Shown here: positions 8,216 through 17,467 of the stretch, in pieces
How positions within the stretch are numbered: position 1 is the first letter of the stretch
Layout of the letters: each line of letters starts with the position of its first letter
From: Larkinella sp. C7
GTDB taxonomy: Bacteria; Bacteroidota; Bacteroidia; Cytophagales; Spirosomataceae
Direction: 5' to 3'
Assembly (NCBI RefSeq): GCF_006149005.1
Contig: NZ_VBSL01000006.1
Location: 372,001 to 436,000 of the forward strand
Length of the DNA: 64,000 bases
The notes under the pieces: generated by a model
Databases searched by the model: none
What the model saw: only the letters and a program-made list of their open reading frames with translations
Told to the model about the DNA's origin: nothing
Made by a program: the position numbers and the translations under genes

Positions 8216-10207
8216 TTAAAACTTCAGATTCTGTACCCGAACGGCGTTCAGGATGGCCAGCAACGCGACGCCCACATCGGCAAAAACCGCTTCCCACATG
8301 GTCGCAATACCACCCGCACCCAACAGCAGCACAATGGCTTTCACGACCAGCGAAAGCGTGATGTTTTGCCAGACAATCTGCCGCGTCGCCCGGCCAATTT
8401 TAACCGCCGTGACAATCTTCGACGGCTGGTCGTTTTGAATCACCACGTCGGCAGTTTCAATGGTTGCGTCGGAGCCCAGGCCGCCCATCGCAATGCCCAC
8501 ATCGGCCAGCGCCACCACCGGCGCGTCGTTGACGCCGTCGCCCACAAATGCCAGTTTGGCCCTGGGATTACCGGAAAGGGCTTTTTTCAATCGCTCGACC
8601 TCCCGCACTTTATCCTCCGGCAACAGATCGCCGATGGCTTCCCCGACGCCGACTTGTTGGGAAACCGCCTGAACCACCGCCGATTTATCGCCCGACAGCA
8701 TGACGGTTTTCAGACCCAGCGCGTGCAATTGCCGAACGGTGTCGGCGGCATCCGGTTTTTCCTCGTCGGCAATTGTGAAATACCCGGCAAACTGCCCATC
8801 AACGGCGACGAGCACCACCGTAAAAGGAATTGCCGTCAGTGCTTCGTCAAACGTTACGTTGAATTTTTGCAGCAATTTGGCGTTTCCGGCCAGCACGGTT
8901 TTGCCGTCTACGGTTCCCTTTAACCCTTGCCCCGGAATTTCTTCCACGTTTTCAACGGAAACGGGTCTCTCTTCCGAACCGGCATAAGCGAGAATGGCCG
9001 TGGCCACCGGATGCGTGGATTTGCGTTCCAAAGCCGCCGTCAGATGGGCTAATTCCGGCGTCGTCAGGCCCTGTGCCCGAACTTCCTGCACCTTGAAAAC
9101 ACCCTTAGTCAGCGTACCGGTTTTGTCCATCACCACGGTTTTGACCTGCGTAATCAGATCCAGAAAGACCGAGCCTTTGAACAGAATTCCGTGCCGGGAA
9201 CCCGCGCCAATCCCGCCAAAATAGCCCAGCGGAATGGAGATCACGAGCGCACAAGGACAACCGATGACCAGAAAAACCAGACCGCGATAGAGCCAGTCCT
9301 GAAAGCGGTAATCCGCCACAAAAAAGTACGGCAGCAGCGTAATGGCCAGCGCCAGCGCGCAGATCATCGGCGTGTAGACTTTGGCAAACCGGGCGATGAA
9401 CTCCTGCGTCTGGGCCTTGCGTCCGGTGGCTTCCTGCACCAGTTTCAAAATGCGCGACAGCTTGGAATCCTGGTAAAGCGTGGTCACTTCCATTTCCACC
9501 AGGGTTTGCCGGTTAATCATCCCCGCCAGCACATCTTCGCCTTTGGCAATGGTGCGCGGAACGCTTTCGCCGGTCAGAGCGGCTGTGTCGAACGAGCCGG
9601 TGTCGGACGTCAATTTGCCATCCAAACCCACTTTTTCACCCGGTTTGATCTGAATTACTTCGCCAATTTTTACCTGCGCGGCTTTGGTAGGTACGGTTTT
9701 TCCGTCCCGCAGAACCGTCACCGTGTCGGGCCGGACATCGAGCAGCGCTTTGATGGAACGACGCGCCCGCATCACGGCGGCATCCTGAAACAACTCGCCA
9801 ATGGTGTAGAACAGCATCACGGCGACGCCTTCGGGATATTCCCGGATGAGGAACGCACCCATGGTGGCGACACCCATCAGAAAAAATTCGGTGAAGACAT
9901 CGCCTTTCAAAATTCGCATTCCGGCACGGCGGAGAACCGGTCGGCCAACAGGCCAATAAGCCGCTAAATACCAGAAAAACCGCCACGGATCACGAAACCG
10001 GTTCGGCGCGTAATGATCCAGTACAATACCGCCCAGCAGCAGCAAAAAACTGATGATAACCGGCATGTATTCTTCCAGTCGGCCAAATAGGGATTTTGAC
10101 TTTTCTGAACCCATAGTTTCGTCCGACGATTCGGTTTCGTCCAGATCCAGCTCATCGTGATCGTGCGTATGCCCGTCGTCGTGGGAATGATCGTGATGCT
10201 TTGCCAT
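8216..10207 (-). CDS. Heavy-metal translocating P1B-type ATPase (Zn/Cd/Pb type)
   Basis: A 663-residue P1B ATPase. The motifs appear in order: actuator TGES (212-215), the metal-binding membrane motif CPC (317-319), the phosphorylated Asp in DKTGTLTKG (D361), and the hinge GDGVNDAPVVALADVGIAMG. There is no HMA domain; instead the first 20 residues are His/Asp rich (HHDHSHDDGHTHDHD), which suggests a Zn/Cd/Co sensor tail rather than a copper Cys-x-x-Cys domain. CPC plus the absence of Cu-type motifs point to Zn2+/Cd2+/Pb2+ export from the cytosol to the periplasm. It sits five bases downstream of the six-helix membrane protein, so it is part of the minus-strand metal operon. It would feed metal to the RND pump encoded upstream. 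Confidence 0.93.
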   Translation of the reverse strand: MAKHHDHSHDDGHTHDHDELDLDETESSDETMGSEKSKSLFGRLEEYMPVIISFLLLLGGIVLDHYAPNRFRDPWRFFWYLAAYWPVGRPVLRRAGMRILKGDVFTEFFLMGVATMGAFLIREYPEGVAVMLFYTIGELFQDAAVMRARRSIKALLDVRPDTVTVLRDGKTVPTKAAQVKIGEVIQIKPGEKVGLDGKLTSDTGSFDTAALTGESVPRTIAKGEDVLAGMINRQTLVEMEVTTLYQDSKLSRILKLVQEATGRKAQTQEFIARFAKVYTPMICALALAITLLPYFFVADYRFQDWLYRGLVFLVIGCPCALVISIPLGYFGGIGAGSRHGILFKGSVFLDLITQVKTVVMDKTGTLTKGVFKVQEVRAQGLTTPELAHLTAALERKSTHPVATAILAYAGSEERPVSVENVEEIPGQGLKGTVDGKTVLAGNAKLLQKFNVTFDEALTAIPFTVVLVAVDGQFAGYFTIADEEKPDAADTVRQLHALGLKTVMLSGDKSAVVQAVSQQVGVGEAIGDLLPEDKVREVERLKKALSGNPRAKLAFVGDGVNDAPVVALADVGIAMGGLGSDATIETADVVIQNDQPSKIVTAVKIGRATRQIVWQNITLSLVVKAIVLLLGAGGIATMWEAVFADVGVALLAILNAVRVQNLKF

Positions 10208-10212
10208 AGTCC

Positions 10213-10833
10213 TTAAAGTTCAATGAAAAAGTTGAGGATACCGAGGGCGATCAGGATGCCGCCGGTGATCTGTTTTTCGTGGTGTTCGAGCCAATGCCAC
10301 TGCACTTTGGCCAGTCCCCGGAACGACAGCGCCGTCAGCCCGACCATGCACAGGATCGTAACGGCGGTATACGCAACGCTGAGTGTTGCGACGGCGGGCC
10401 AGCCCAGTGTTCCGGCCGTGAAGAAAAACGTTTCGATTTCCAGACAGGGCGACAGCAGCATGGCCAGTGCCAGGGTACCGATAATGGCCCGCTTCGAGCG
10501 GCCGGACAGGCCTTTCGGAACGTGTTCGTGGGCGCTGTGCGGGTTATGAACGGCGAAATAGACCAGTCCCATAAAAATCAGGATCAGTGACGCGATCCAG
10601 CGGGTTTGGTCTTCCAGTTGGGCCGACAATTCCACGCCAATCGCGCCAATCAACACCCCGAGAATAACCGTGCTGAGCGTGTGGAAAAAACCGCTCAAAG
10701 CTGCTACGCCGAGCGTTTCGCGCATCGTCCAGCCTTCGCTCCGGCCGATAAGGGCCACGGGAAGCCAGTGGTTGGGGATGGCCGCGTGGACGGCTCCCAG
10801 CAAAATACTACCGATCAATAGATTGAAAAGCAT
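10213..10833 (-). CDS. Six-helix membrane protein, NicO/UreH-like putative metal transporter
   Basis: The 206-residue protein is a polytopic membrane protein with about six helices. It opens with ILLGAVHAAIPNHWLPVALIG: a His-containing first helix where NicO/RcnA/HupE-type nickel-cobalt permeases have their HAxxPxH signature. LSPCLEIETFF in the middle is another typical helix with a conserved Cys/Glu. A short His-bearing loop (HNPHSAHEH) follows helix 3. Tight packing between adaptor (11-base gap) and P-ATPase (5-base gap) argues that it takes part in metal export. Family placement is by motif likeness and less secure than for its neighbours; a TauE-like exporter is the main alternative. Confidence 0.65.
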   Translation of the reverse strand: MLFNLLIGSILLGAVHAAIPNHWLPVALIGRSEGWTMRETLGVAALSGFFHTLSTVILGVLIGAIGVELSAQLEDQTRWIASLILIFMGLVYFAVHNPHSAHEHVPKGLSGRSKRAIIGTLALAMLLSPCLEIETFFFTAGTLGWPAVATLSVAYTAVTILCMVGLTALSFRGLAKVQWHWLEHHEKQITGGILIALGILNFFIEL

Positions 10834-10844
10834 GGGTTTTCTTC

Positions 10845-12083
10845 TTAATGAACATGACCGCCCGCTTCTTCCGAATTATTTAAAACGGAATGCAGGTCAT
10901 ACGCACCGGCCACTACAATCTGCGCATCTTTTTTTATCGATTCGGGCAACGTTACCGCCTGATAACCGTTCTGACTGACCCCGGTACGGACCGGAACCGG
11001 CCGAAACTGGTGGTGAATGGTGCCTTCGTGTTCTTCTTTTCCTTCATAAACAAAAACCTGTGAACCCGTTCCCGATTTGATCACTGCGACATCGGGCAAA
11101 GCCGGTTCCGGAGCCGCTTTGGTTTCGATCAGGGCTTTCAGGAATGTGCCGGGGCGGAGTTGCGCATCCGGTTTTTCCAGCGCGGCATACACCCGTACAG
11201 TCCGGTCCGGTCCGGTTTCACGGTTGATATACCGCACGCGACCGATGCGTTCGCCCGGCGTTCCTCCGCCGTTTTCGCCAATAATGGAAAGCCGAACCCG
11301 CTGCCCGACCTGCACCTTCGCAATATCGCCTTCAAAAACGGTTAATTCGGCATACAGCCCGGATGTATTGATCAATTCGAACAATACATCGTTGGCATTG
11401 ACAAACCGCCCCCGGTTCACGTTGACTTCCGTGACAGTTCCGGTGATGGGCGAACGGACGGCGACGGTTCGCGTAATGTTGCCCGCCGACAACGCGTTCA
11501 TCGATACGCCCAGAAGCGCCAGTTGCTGCCGCAGCCCTTCGGCCCGCGAGCGGAGAATTTTGACCTGCGACGTGGCATGCTGAAACGTTTTGAGCGTTCC
11601 GACGTTCTCGCGGCTCAATTCGCGCTGGCGTTCGTATTCCTGCTCCTGAAATTCCAGTTGGCTGGTGGTTTCCAGGTATTCCTGCTGCAGCCGGATAAAC
11701 TCCGGATTTTCGAGCATTGCCAGCAGTTGCCCCTGTTTGACGGCTTGGCCCGGCAGCAGGGGGGTCGAGGTCAGAATACCGCCGTAGGGCGTCGAAACCG
11801 ACACCTTTTGCTGGGGCGGTATATTCACAACCCCGTTTACGCGGATGAGGTTGCTGAGGGTTCGTTCTTCCAGTCCGCCGAGCCGGATACCCACGGTTTT
11901 GAACTGTTCGTCGGTGAGTTCCACCAGCCCTTCGTCGTGCGCTTCATGGTGTTCGTCGTCTTTTTTAACCGTATCGGTATGCGCTTCGGTTGCGGTGTCC
12001 TTTTGCCGGTTGCAGGCTGAAAAAAGCAAACCGACACCAACGATGAGGAAAAAAAGCAAGTTGATTTTTAGCGTATTTTTCAT
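10845..12083 (-). CDS. RND efflux periplasmic adaptor lipoprotein (CzcB/CusB family)
   Basis: The 412-residue protein has a lipoprotein signal (LLFSAC, Cys at residue 24), then a His/Asp/Glu-rich segment (DDEHHEAHDEG) likely to bind metal, as in CzcB. The membrane-fusion architecture follows: a barrel-sandwich part (VSTPYGGILTSTPLLPGQAV), a helical hairpin about residues 120-190 (LQQEYLETTSQLEFQEQEYERQ), a second lipoyl half (VRSPITGTVTEVNVNRG), and beta-barrel/MPD strands. A His-containing C-terminal tail (GGHVH) ends the chain. It overlaps the RND pump gene by four bases (ATGA), so translation is coupled and the stoichiometry of pump and adaptor is probably set that way. Confidence 0.93.
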   Translation of the reverse strand: MKNTLKINLLFFLIVGVGLLFSACNRQKDTATEAHTDTVKKDDEHHEAHDEGLVELTDEQFKTVGIRLGGLEERTLSNLIRVNGVVNIPPQQKVSVSTPYGGILTSTPLLPGQAVKQGQLLAMLENPEFIRLQQEYLETTSQLEFQEQEYERQRELSRENVGTLKTFQHATSQVKILRSRAEGLRQQLALLGVSMNALSAGNITRTVAVRSPITGTVTEVNVNRGRFVNANDVLFELINTSGLYAELTVFEGDIAKVQVGQRVRLSIIGENGGGTPGERIGRVRYINRETGPDRTVRVYAALEKPDAQLRPGTFLKALIETKAAPEPALPDVAVIKSGTGSQVFVYEGKEEHEGTIHHQFRPVPVRTGVSQNGYQAVTLPESIKKDAQIVVAGAYDLHSVLNNSEEAGGHVH

Positions 12084-15000
12084 GGTTCAATGCTTCCCAG
12101 GAGGTATTCAAGGTAGATAATGGTCTGATTCAGGTCGTTCAGGGCGGCCAGATAACCCGTCTGAATACCGCTCGCCGTGCGGAGGTTCTGGAACAGTTCG
12201 ATGTAGCCAATTTCTCCGGCGCGGTATGACCGGTCTGCTTGTTGACGGATCAGCGTGGCTTGCGGCAACGCCGACTCTTCGTAGTACGTCAGCGTCTCGC
12301 GGTTTTTACGGTAGGTTTGCAGGAGTTCCGCAAAAGCGCCTTCGAGGGTGCGCCGACGGGCGTTGAGTTGCGCTTCCGTTCGTTGCTGACCCAACTCTGC
12401 TGCCCGAACGCGTGCCCGGAGCGGTTTGGCAACAATCGGAATCGAGATGCCAACCTGCCCGTACGTAAACCGATCGACACCCGTATAAAACCGGTCGGTG
12501 CCGTTGATTGTCTGAATGCCCCGCAGCGATTGATTCACCACGCTGAACGAATAATCGGGTTTGAGTCGTGCCCGTTCGACCTCGGTTTCGCGCCGGGCCA
12601 TGTCGATCTGTTGCCGCAGCAATGCCAGTTCGGGATTTTGCGTTAACGCGACCGAATCCGGTAAACGAATGACGCGAGCGATCAGGACCGAATCCGTAAT
12701 CTGGGGCAGTTGGTCAGTTCCGAGCAGCGTTTGCAGCCTTCGGGACTGGATTTGCTGGTCGGCACGGTTTTGGAGCAGCGTCATTTGGAGTTGCCTTGCT
12801 TCCACTTCGGCCGTCGTTTGTTCGAGCAGGGAACCTTCACCCGTTCGTCGCCGGATGCCAGCCGCCCGCGCTACGGCCGCAAAAAGGCTGTCCTGCCGGG
12901 TCAGTTCGCGGTGCAGCGTCTGGAGGTAAACGAGGCCGTAATACGCCGATTTAAGCTGAAAAGCCAGTTCCTGACGCGTGACCCGGCTTTCGGCTTCGGC
13001 TCCGCTAATTCGGGCATCGGCCAGGGACTTCTGACTTCGGATCAAACCCGGCGCGGGGAGTCGCTGGCCGATTTGCAGCGACTGATCGACATACCGGCTG
13101 TTGTATTGTCCGGCGGTTACGACAAGGTCAGTTTTGCCAACGTCAGAAGCCGTGCCGCGCAACGCCTGTTGATAATCGACATTCAGGGTCGAAACCCGCA
13201 CCTGCGGATTGTTCAGAAACGTTTGTTTCAGCGCCTGATCCAGCGAAAGGGGCGTCGGTTGAGCGGTTGTCTGCGCCGTTGTTGCTGAAGAAATACCGCT
13301 CAGTCCCAGCGTCATCAAGCCAATGAAGGGCCATCCGGTGGCTATGGCGGTTTTGGGTTGGGGCATTAATGACTGGTCCCGTTTTCCAAACCGCTGTTCG
13401 ATGAGCAGATACAAAACCGGTAATACCAGCAGTGTCAGCAGCGTCGCCGTTAGCAGGCCGCCAATGACGACGGTTGCGAGCGGTTTTTGCACTTCAGCCC
13501 CGGCGGTATTCGATAATGCCATGGGTAAAAAACCGAGTGATGCTACCGTTGCCGTCATCAGGACGGGGCGCAGTCGAATGCGGGTTCCCCGAAAAATGGC
13601 CTGTTTGAGATCGGCAATGCCGTTCCGGCGCTGGTCGTTGAATTCGGCCAGCAGCACAATGCCGTTCAAGACCGCCACGCCAAACAGGGCAATGAACCCG
13701 ACAGCCGCCGAAATGCTGAACGGCATGCCGCGCAACCACAAGGCCAGAATCCCGCCAATGGCCGCCAGCGGAATGGCCGAAAAGATCAGTAATGCCTGTC
13801 GCAAGGAATGAAAGGTTAGAAAGAGTAAAAGGAAAATCAGGCCCAATGCCACCGGAACCGCTACTTGCAGCCGTTTCCGGGCGTCGATCAGGTTCTCGAA
13901 CTGACCGCCGTAGGTGACGTAATAACCGGTTGGGAACCGGACCTGCCGACCGATTTTCTGTTGCAGCTCGCTCACGATCCCTTCTACATCGCGTCCCCGG
14001 ACGTTGAAGCCGATGGTGAGCCGCCGTTTGGCGTCTTCGCGCTGAATCTGGTTGGGGCCGGGAATGAGTTCGACGGTGGCTACTTCCGACAGCGGAATGG
14101 CCGGGCCGTCGGTGCCGGCAATGGTCAGTGCCTGAACGTCGTTGATGCTGCGCCGGTTTTCGCCCGCCAGCCGCACCACCAGGTCAAACCGCCGTTCGCC
14201 TTCGTAAACCAAGCCCGCGCTTTCGCCGGCAAAAGCCGTGCTGATCGTGCGGTTGACATCATCGACCGATAAACCGTAGCGGGCGAGGGCTTCGCGATCC
14301 AATTTGACGACGATCTGGGGCAAGCCTTCCACCTGTTCGATATACAAATCCGTAGCGCCTTTGATGCCCGTGATCAAACCGCTCACCCGTTTGGCGAGCC
14401 GGGTGAGTTCATCCAGGTCTTCGCCAAAAATCTTGACGGCCACATCCTGCCGCGCTCCCGAAATCAGTTCATTAAAACGCATCTGAATGGGTTGCTGAAA
14501 GCCAAAGGTGACGCCCGGAATGGTTTCCAGGGCCTCCGTCATTTTTTCGGCCAATTCCTCGCGGCTCGATGCGGAAGTCCATTCCGAACGCGGTTTCAGG
14601 ATAACCATCATATCGGCGGCTTCGATGGGCATGGGGTCCGTCGGAATTTCGCCCGCGCCAATTTTGCTGATGACTTCCTTGACTTCCGGAAACGTTTGCA
14701 GCAAAACCCGCTCCGCCTGGGTCGTTTTGTCTACCGTCTGGCTCAGGGACGAACCGGTCAGAACGCGGGTTTCAACGGCAAAATCGCCTTCGTCCAGCGT
14801 CGGAATAAACTCACCACCGAGCGTGGTGAAAAGCCAGCCCGCACCCACCAGCAGCAAAACCGCCACCCCTAGCACCAATGCCTTTCGTTGCATAACGCCT
14901 TGAATAATGGGTTCGTACAGCCGCTGGAAAACGTCCATCATCCGGTCTGAAATGGTGCGTTTCGTGGAGCCGGTTTTGCTCAGAACCAGTGCCGACATCA

Positions 15001-16489
15001 TGGGCACATACGTCAGCGAGAGGATAAACGCCCCGGCAATGGCGAAGCCGACGACCTGCGCCATCGGGCCGAACATCTTGCCTTCGATGCCTGACAGCGC
15101 CAGAATTGGTAAATAGACAATCAGGATGATGAGTTCACCGAAAGCCGCCGAGGTGCGAATCCGGCTGGCGGATTGGTAGATTTCCTCGTCCATTTGCGCC
15201 TGAGTCAGCCGGGCCAGTTTTCGAGCGCCCAAATGGTGCAAGGTCGCTTCGACGATGATCACCGCACCATCGACGATCAGACCGAAGTCAATGGCTCCGA
15301 GGCTCATCAAATTGCCGGATACGCCGAAAACCTGCATCATGCCCACCGCAAACAGCATGGAAAGCGGAATGACCGACGCCACGACCAGACCGGCCCGCCA
15401 GTTGCCCAGAAACAAAATCAGCACAAAAATGACAATCAGCGCCCCCTCAATCAGGTTGCGGGTGACGGTGTTGATGGCGCGGCCCACCAGTTCGCTCCGG
15501 TCCAGAAATGCATGAATGTCAACACCTTCGGGCAGGGTTTTGCGAATCTGGTCCATGCGGTTTTTAACCCGCCCGATGACTTCGTTGGCGTTTTCGCCTT
15601 TCAGCATCAGCACCAGTGCGCCCACGGCTTCACCCTGTCCGTTGCGCGTCAAGGCACCATACCGCAGTGCTGAACCATACTTTACCTGCGCCACATCGCG
15701 AATCAGAACCGGCGTACCGTTTTTGGTCCGGCGAATGACGATGCGGCCAATGTCGGCCAGATTGCCCACCAGTCCTTCGGAGCGGATGAAATAGGCGTTG
15801 GGTTTTTTGTCAATGTAGGCCCCACCGGTATTCTGGTTGTTGCGGGATAAGGCTGTAAACAAATCGTTGATGCCAAGTCCGTAGGAGCGAAGCCGGTCGG
15901 GGTCGATCGCGATTTCGTACTGCTTGAGCAAGCCGCCGAAACTGCTGACATCGGCCACACCGGGAGTTCCCAGCAACTGCCGCCGAACGACCCAGTCCTG
16001 GAGGGAGCGGAGTTCAGTCGGGGAGTATTTCTGTTTGTAACCCGGTTTGGCGTAGATGACATACTGGTAGATTTCGCCCAAACCGGTGGTAACCGGAGCC
16101 ATTTCAGGCTCGCCCGTTCCCGCCGGAATCTGGCTTCGCGCGCTGGAAAGCCGTTCGCTGATTTGCTGTCGGGCCCAGTAGAGGTCGGTCGATTCCTGAA
16201 AAACGATCGTGACGACCGACAGTCCAAACCGGGAAAACGACCGGATTTCGGCGATTCCGGGAATGGTCGCCATCGTTTGTTCGATGGGAAAGGTGATGAG
16301 CCGCTCCACTTCCTGGGCCGCCAGCGCGGGCGAGCGGGTGATGATCTGAACCTGGTTGTTGGTAATGTCGGGAACAGCGTCGATGGGCAAATGGCTGAGC
16401 GAATAACCGCCCCACACCACCAGCGCCAGCGTCAACAGGCCGATAATGAGTTTGTTACGGATGGAAAAGCGGATGATGGAATCCAGCAT
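12080..16489 (-). CDS. CzcA/CusA heavy-metal RND pump fused to a TolC-like outer-membrane factor
   Basis: This 1469-residue protein contains two complete domains. Residues 1-1041 are a heavy-metal RND transporter: DAVPDITNNQVQIIT near residue 35, the Czc-type proton-relay helix DFGLIVDGAVIIVE, and twelve membrane helices including PVLYLLIEQRFGKR at the end. After a hydrophobic, signal-like segment (about 1051-1066, ATGWPFIGLMTLGLSG, followed by small residues and TAQ), residues about 1075-1469 form a TolC/CusC-type outer-membrane factor with LSLDQALKQTFLNNPQV and long coiled coils (ELTRQDSLFAAVARAAG, RQQADRSYRAGEIGYIELFQ). Fusions of this kind are known in Bacteroidota. A cleavage after the internal signal, or a chain spanning both membranes, are the two possible topologies. 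It is the second gene of the operon. Confidence 0.95.
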   Translation of the reverse strand: MLDSIIRFSIRNKLIIGLLTLALVVWGGYSLSHLPIDAVPDITNNQVQIITRSPALAAQEVERLITFPIEQTMATIPGIAEIRSFSRFGLSVVTIVFQESTDLYWARQQISERLSSARSQIPAGTGEPEMAPVTTGLGEIYQYVIYAKPGYKQKYSPTELRSLQDWVVRRQLLGTPGVADVSSFGGLLKQYEIAIDPDRLRSYGLGINDLFTALSRNNQNTGGAYIDKKPNAYFIRSEGLVGNLADIGRIVIRRTKNGTPVLIRDVAQVKYGSALRYGALTRNGQGEAVGALVLMLKGENANEVIGRVKNRMDQIRKTLPEGVDIHAFLDRSELVGRAINTVTRNLIEGALIVIFVLILFLGNWRAGLVVASVIPLSMLFAVGMMQVFGVSGNLMSLGAIDFGLIVDGAVIIVEATLHHLGARKLARLTQAQMDEEIYQSASRIRTSAAFGELIILIVYLPILALSGIEGKMFGPMAQVVGFAIAGAFILSLTYVPMMSALVLSKTGSTKRTISDRMMDVFQRLYEPIIQGVMQRKALVLGVAVLLLVGAGWLFTTLGGEFIPTLDEGDFAVETRVLTGSSLSQTVDKTTQAERVLLQTFPEVKEVISKIGAGEIPTDPMPIEAADMMVILKPRSEWTSASSREELAEKMTEALETIPGVTFGFQQPIQMRFNELISGARQDVAVKIFGEDLDELTRLAKRVSGLITGIKGATDLYIEQVEGLPQIVVKLDREALARYGLSVDDVNRTISTAFAGESAGLVYEGERRFDLVVRLAGENRRSINDVQALTIAGTDGPAIPLSEVATVELIPGPNQIQREDAKRRLTIGFNVRGRDVEGIVSELQQKIGRQVRFPTGYYVTYGGQFENLIDARKRLQVAVPVALGLIFLLLFLTFHSLRQALLIFSAIPLAAIGGILALWLRGMPFSISAAVGFIALFGVAVLNGIVLLAEFNDQRRNGIADLKQAIFRGTRIRLRPVLMTATVASLGFLPMALSNTAGAEVQKPLATVVIGGLLTATLLTLLVLPVLYLLIEQRFGKRDQSLMPQPKTAIATGWPFIGLMTLGLSGISSATTAQTTAQPTPLSLDQALKQTFLNNPQVRVSTLNVDYQQALRGTASDVGKTDLVVTAGQYNSRYVDQSLQIGQRLPAPGLIRSQKSLADARISGAEAESRVTRQELAFQLKSAYYGLVYLQTLHRELTRQDSLFAAVARAAGIRRRTGEGSLLEQTTAEVEARQLQMTLLQNRADQQIQSRRLQTLLGTDQLPQITDSVLIARVIRLPDSVALTQNPELALLRQQIDMARRETEVERARLKPDYSFSVVNQSLRGIQTINGTDRFYTGVDRFTYGQVGISIPIVAKPLRARVRAAELGQQRTEAQLNARRRTLEGAFAELLQTYRKNRETLTYYEESALPQATLIRQQADRSYRAGEIGYIELFQNLRTASGIQTGYLAALNDLNQTIIYLEYLLGSIEP

Positions 16490-16588
16490 ACCGGTACGGC
16501 GTTAAGGTAAAAAAGGAGTGAAATCGCCGATCAAGGGCGAGAAATGCAACCCAGTTGCACAGAACTGATGGGGCGCAGGTATCCTGTC

Positions 16589-16918
16589 TTAGCCGATTTG
16601 GGGTGGTTGCCAGCAGGAAACCGGGGGAGCGGGCAAGCGGGATTGGAGGGTAGCGTACTGAACAGAAGAAAAAGAAAAAGCCGCAAAGGTGAAGGTAAAA
16701 ACCGGCATGGATTCCAGCACCGTGCCGCAGCAGGCACAACCGCAGAAAGGCGAACACAAATCCGCACCCGCCGGGTCTGCGTCGTGTTGGTGGTCATCAC
16801 TGGCGACAGTCGCCGTACTCTGTTGATCGGCGCGCACGCCCAGGCAGCCGTCGGCGCAGGGCCAGGCGGACAACACCAGCAGGTGAACGCTCATCAACAA
16901 ACAAACCAGTGACTTCAT
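16589..16918 (-). CDS. DUF6660-type small secreted Cys/His protein, first gene of metal-efflux operon
   Basis: The 109-residue protein has a signal peptide (KSLVCLLMSVHLLVLSAWPCADGC), a His/Asp stretch (ASDDHQHDADPAGAD), and a Cys cluster (CSPFCGCACCG) at about residues 55-65, then a hydrophobic FTFTFAAFSFSS strand. This layout matches the small DUF6660 proteins that precede CzcA/CusA genes in many Bacteroidota. The Cys/His content suggests periplasmic metal binding or sensing, which is an inference; no function is established for the family. It is 99 bases upstream of the RND gene, same strand. The spacer between them holds no further frame that I can support. Confidence 0.65.
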   Translation of the reverse strand: MKSLVCLLMSVHLLVLSAWPCADGCLGVRADQQSTATVASDDHQHDADPAGADLCSPFCGCACCGTVLESMPVFTFTFAAFSFSSVQYATLQSRLPAPPVSCWQPPQIG

Positions 16919-17014
16919 GCCGCAAAGCTATGGGATAAAAGGATGCAACAGGTAGTCAAAAAGTGGCTTCAATTACAAAACCGCTAAAAAAGAACGATTT
17001 AGCACTGATCAACC

Positions 17015-17264
17015 AAGCCTGAAAGGCTTTCATCACTAGCCCCGGGTATCGCCCGGGGTTGATGGACGCCATCCGGTTTATCAAACCCCATCGCGTCCAT
17101 CATCGCCATTCCATCAATTCCCGTCATCCCATCGCGTTCGCCGACCCCGTTGCATTCGCCAATCCCATTGGGTTCTCCAATCCCCATCGCGTTCGCCAAC
17201 CCTCGTTCCGCCCACCAAAACCCCGGGTGATACCCGGGGCTAGTGATTGAAGCCTTTCAGGCTT
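17015..17264. repeat. 250-bp element with 44-bp terminal inverted repeats and degenerate 18-bp internal repeats
   Basis: The left arm 17015-17058 and right arm 17221-17264 are inverted copies with 41 of 44 bases matching. Each arm itself is palindromic in two places (AAGCCTGAAAGGCTT and CCCCGGGNNATACCCGGGG types). Between them, 17120-17205 carries about four copies of an 18-base unit of the form CCCATCGCGTTCGCCAAY. No transposase is present. Both strands can be read as short hexapeptide-repeat frames, but these lack start signals and are not called as genes. It fills most of the 549-base gap between the metal operon and the MFS gene; the flanks 16919-17014 and 17265-17321 show nothing else. 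Confidence 0.85.
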
Positions 17265-17321
17265 TTGGGGACCGGTGTTTTTTTTGTATTATCCGTACAA
17301 TCTATACGAACTCTTCCAGAA

Positions 17322-17348
17322 TTGACTAAATCTAAGAACTTAATTTTG
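17322..17348 (+). promoter_or_regulatory. Candidate Bacteroidota promoter for the MFS gene
   Basis: TTG at 17322-17324 is followed after 16 bases by TAATTTTG at 17341-17348, which fits the TAnnTTTG -7 box of Bacteroidota primary sigma factors, though the usual spacing is slightly longer. A second TAATTTTG lies at 17402-17409 without a good upstream box. Either could drive the permease gene starting at 17468. Confidence 0.35.
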
Positions 17349-17467
17349 GTGGTTTTTATTTTATGGTCAGGCAAAGCTGTCTTAAGTGCTGATAATAAAG
17401 CTAATTTTGTGCTTTGTACGCTTCGGTAGCGCCTTGAATACAAGCTGAAATTTGAATTTTTTCAATA

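Noticed and set aside
9191-9967. 258-codon frame antisense to the P-type ATPase
   Set aside because: Arg/Gln/His-rich reverse frame; the ATPase carries all catalytic motifs across it.
16999-17199. 66-codon Gly/Asn/Glu hexapeptide-repeat frame in the inverted-repeat element
   Set aside because: The repeat is explained by the 18-base DNA units and reads equally well on the other strand; no start signals.
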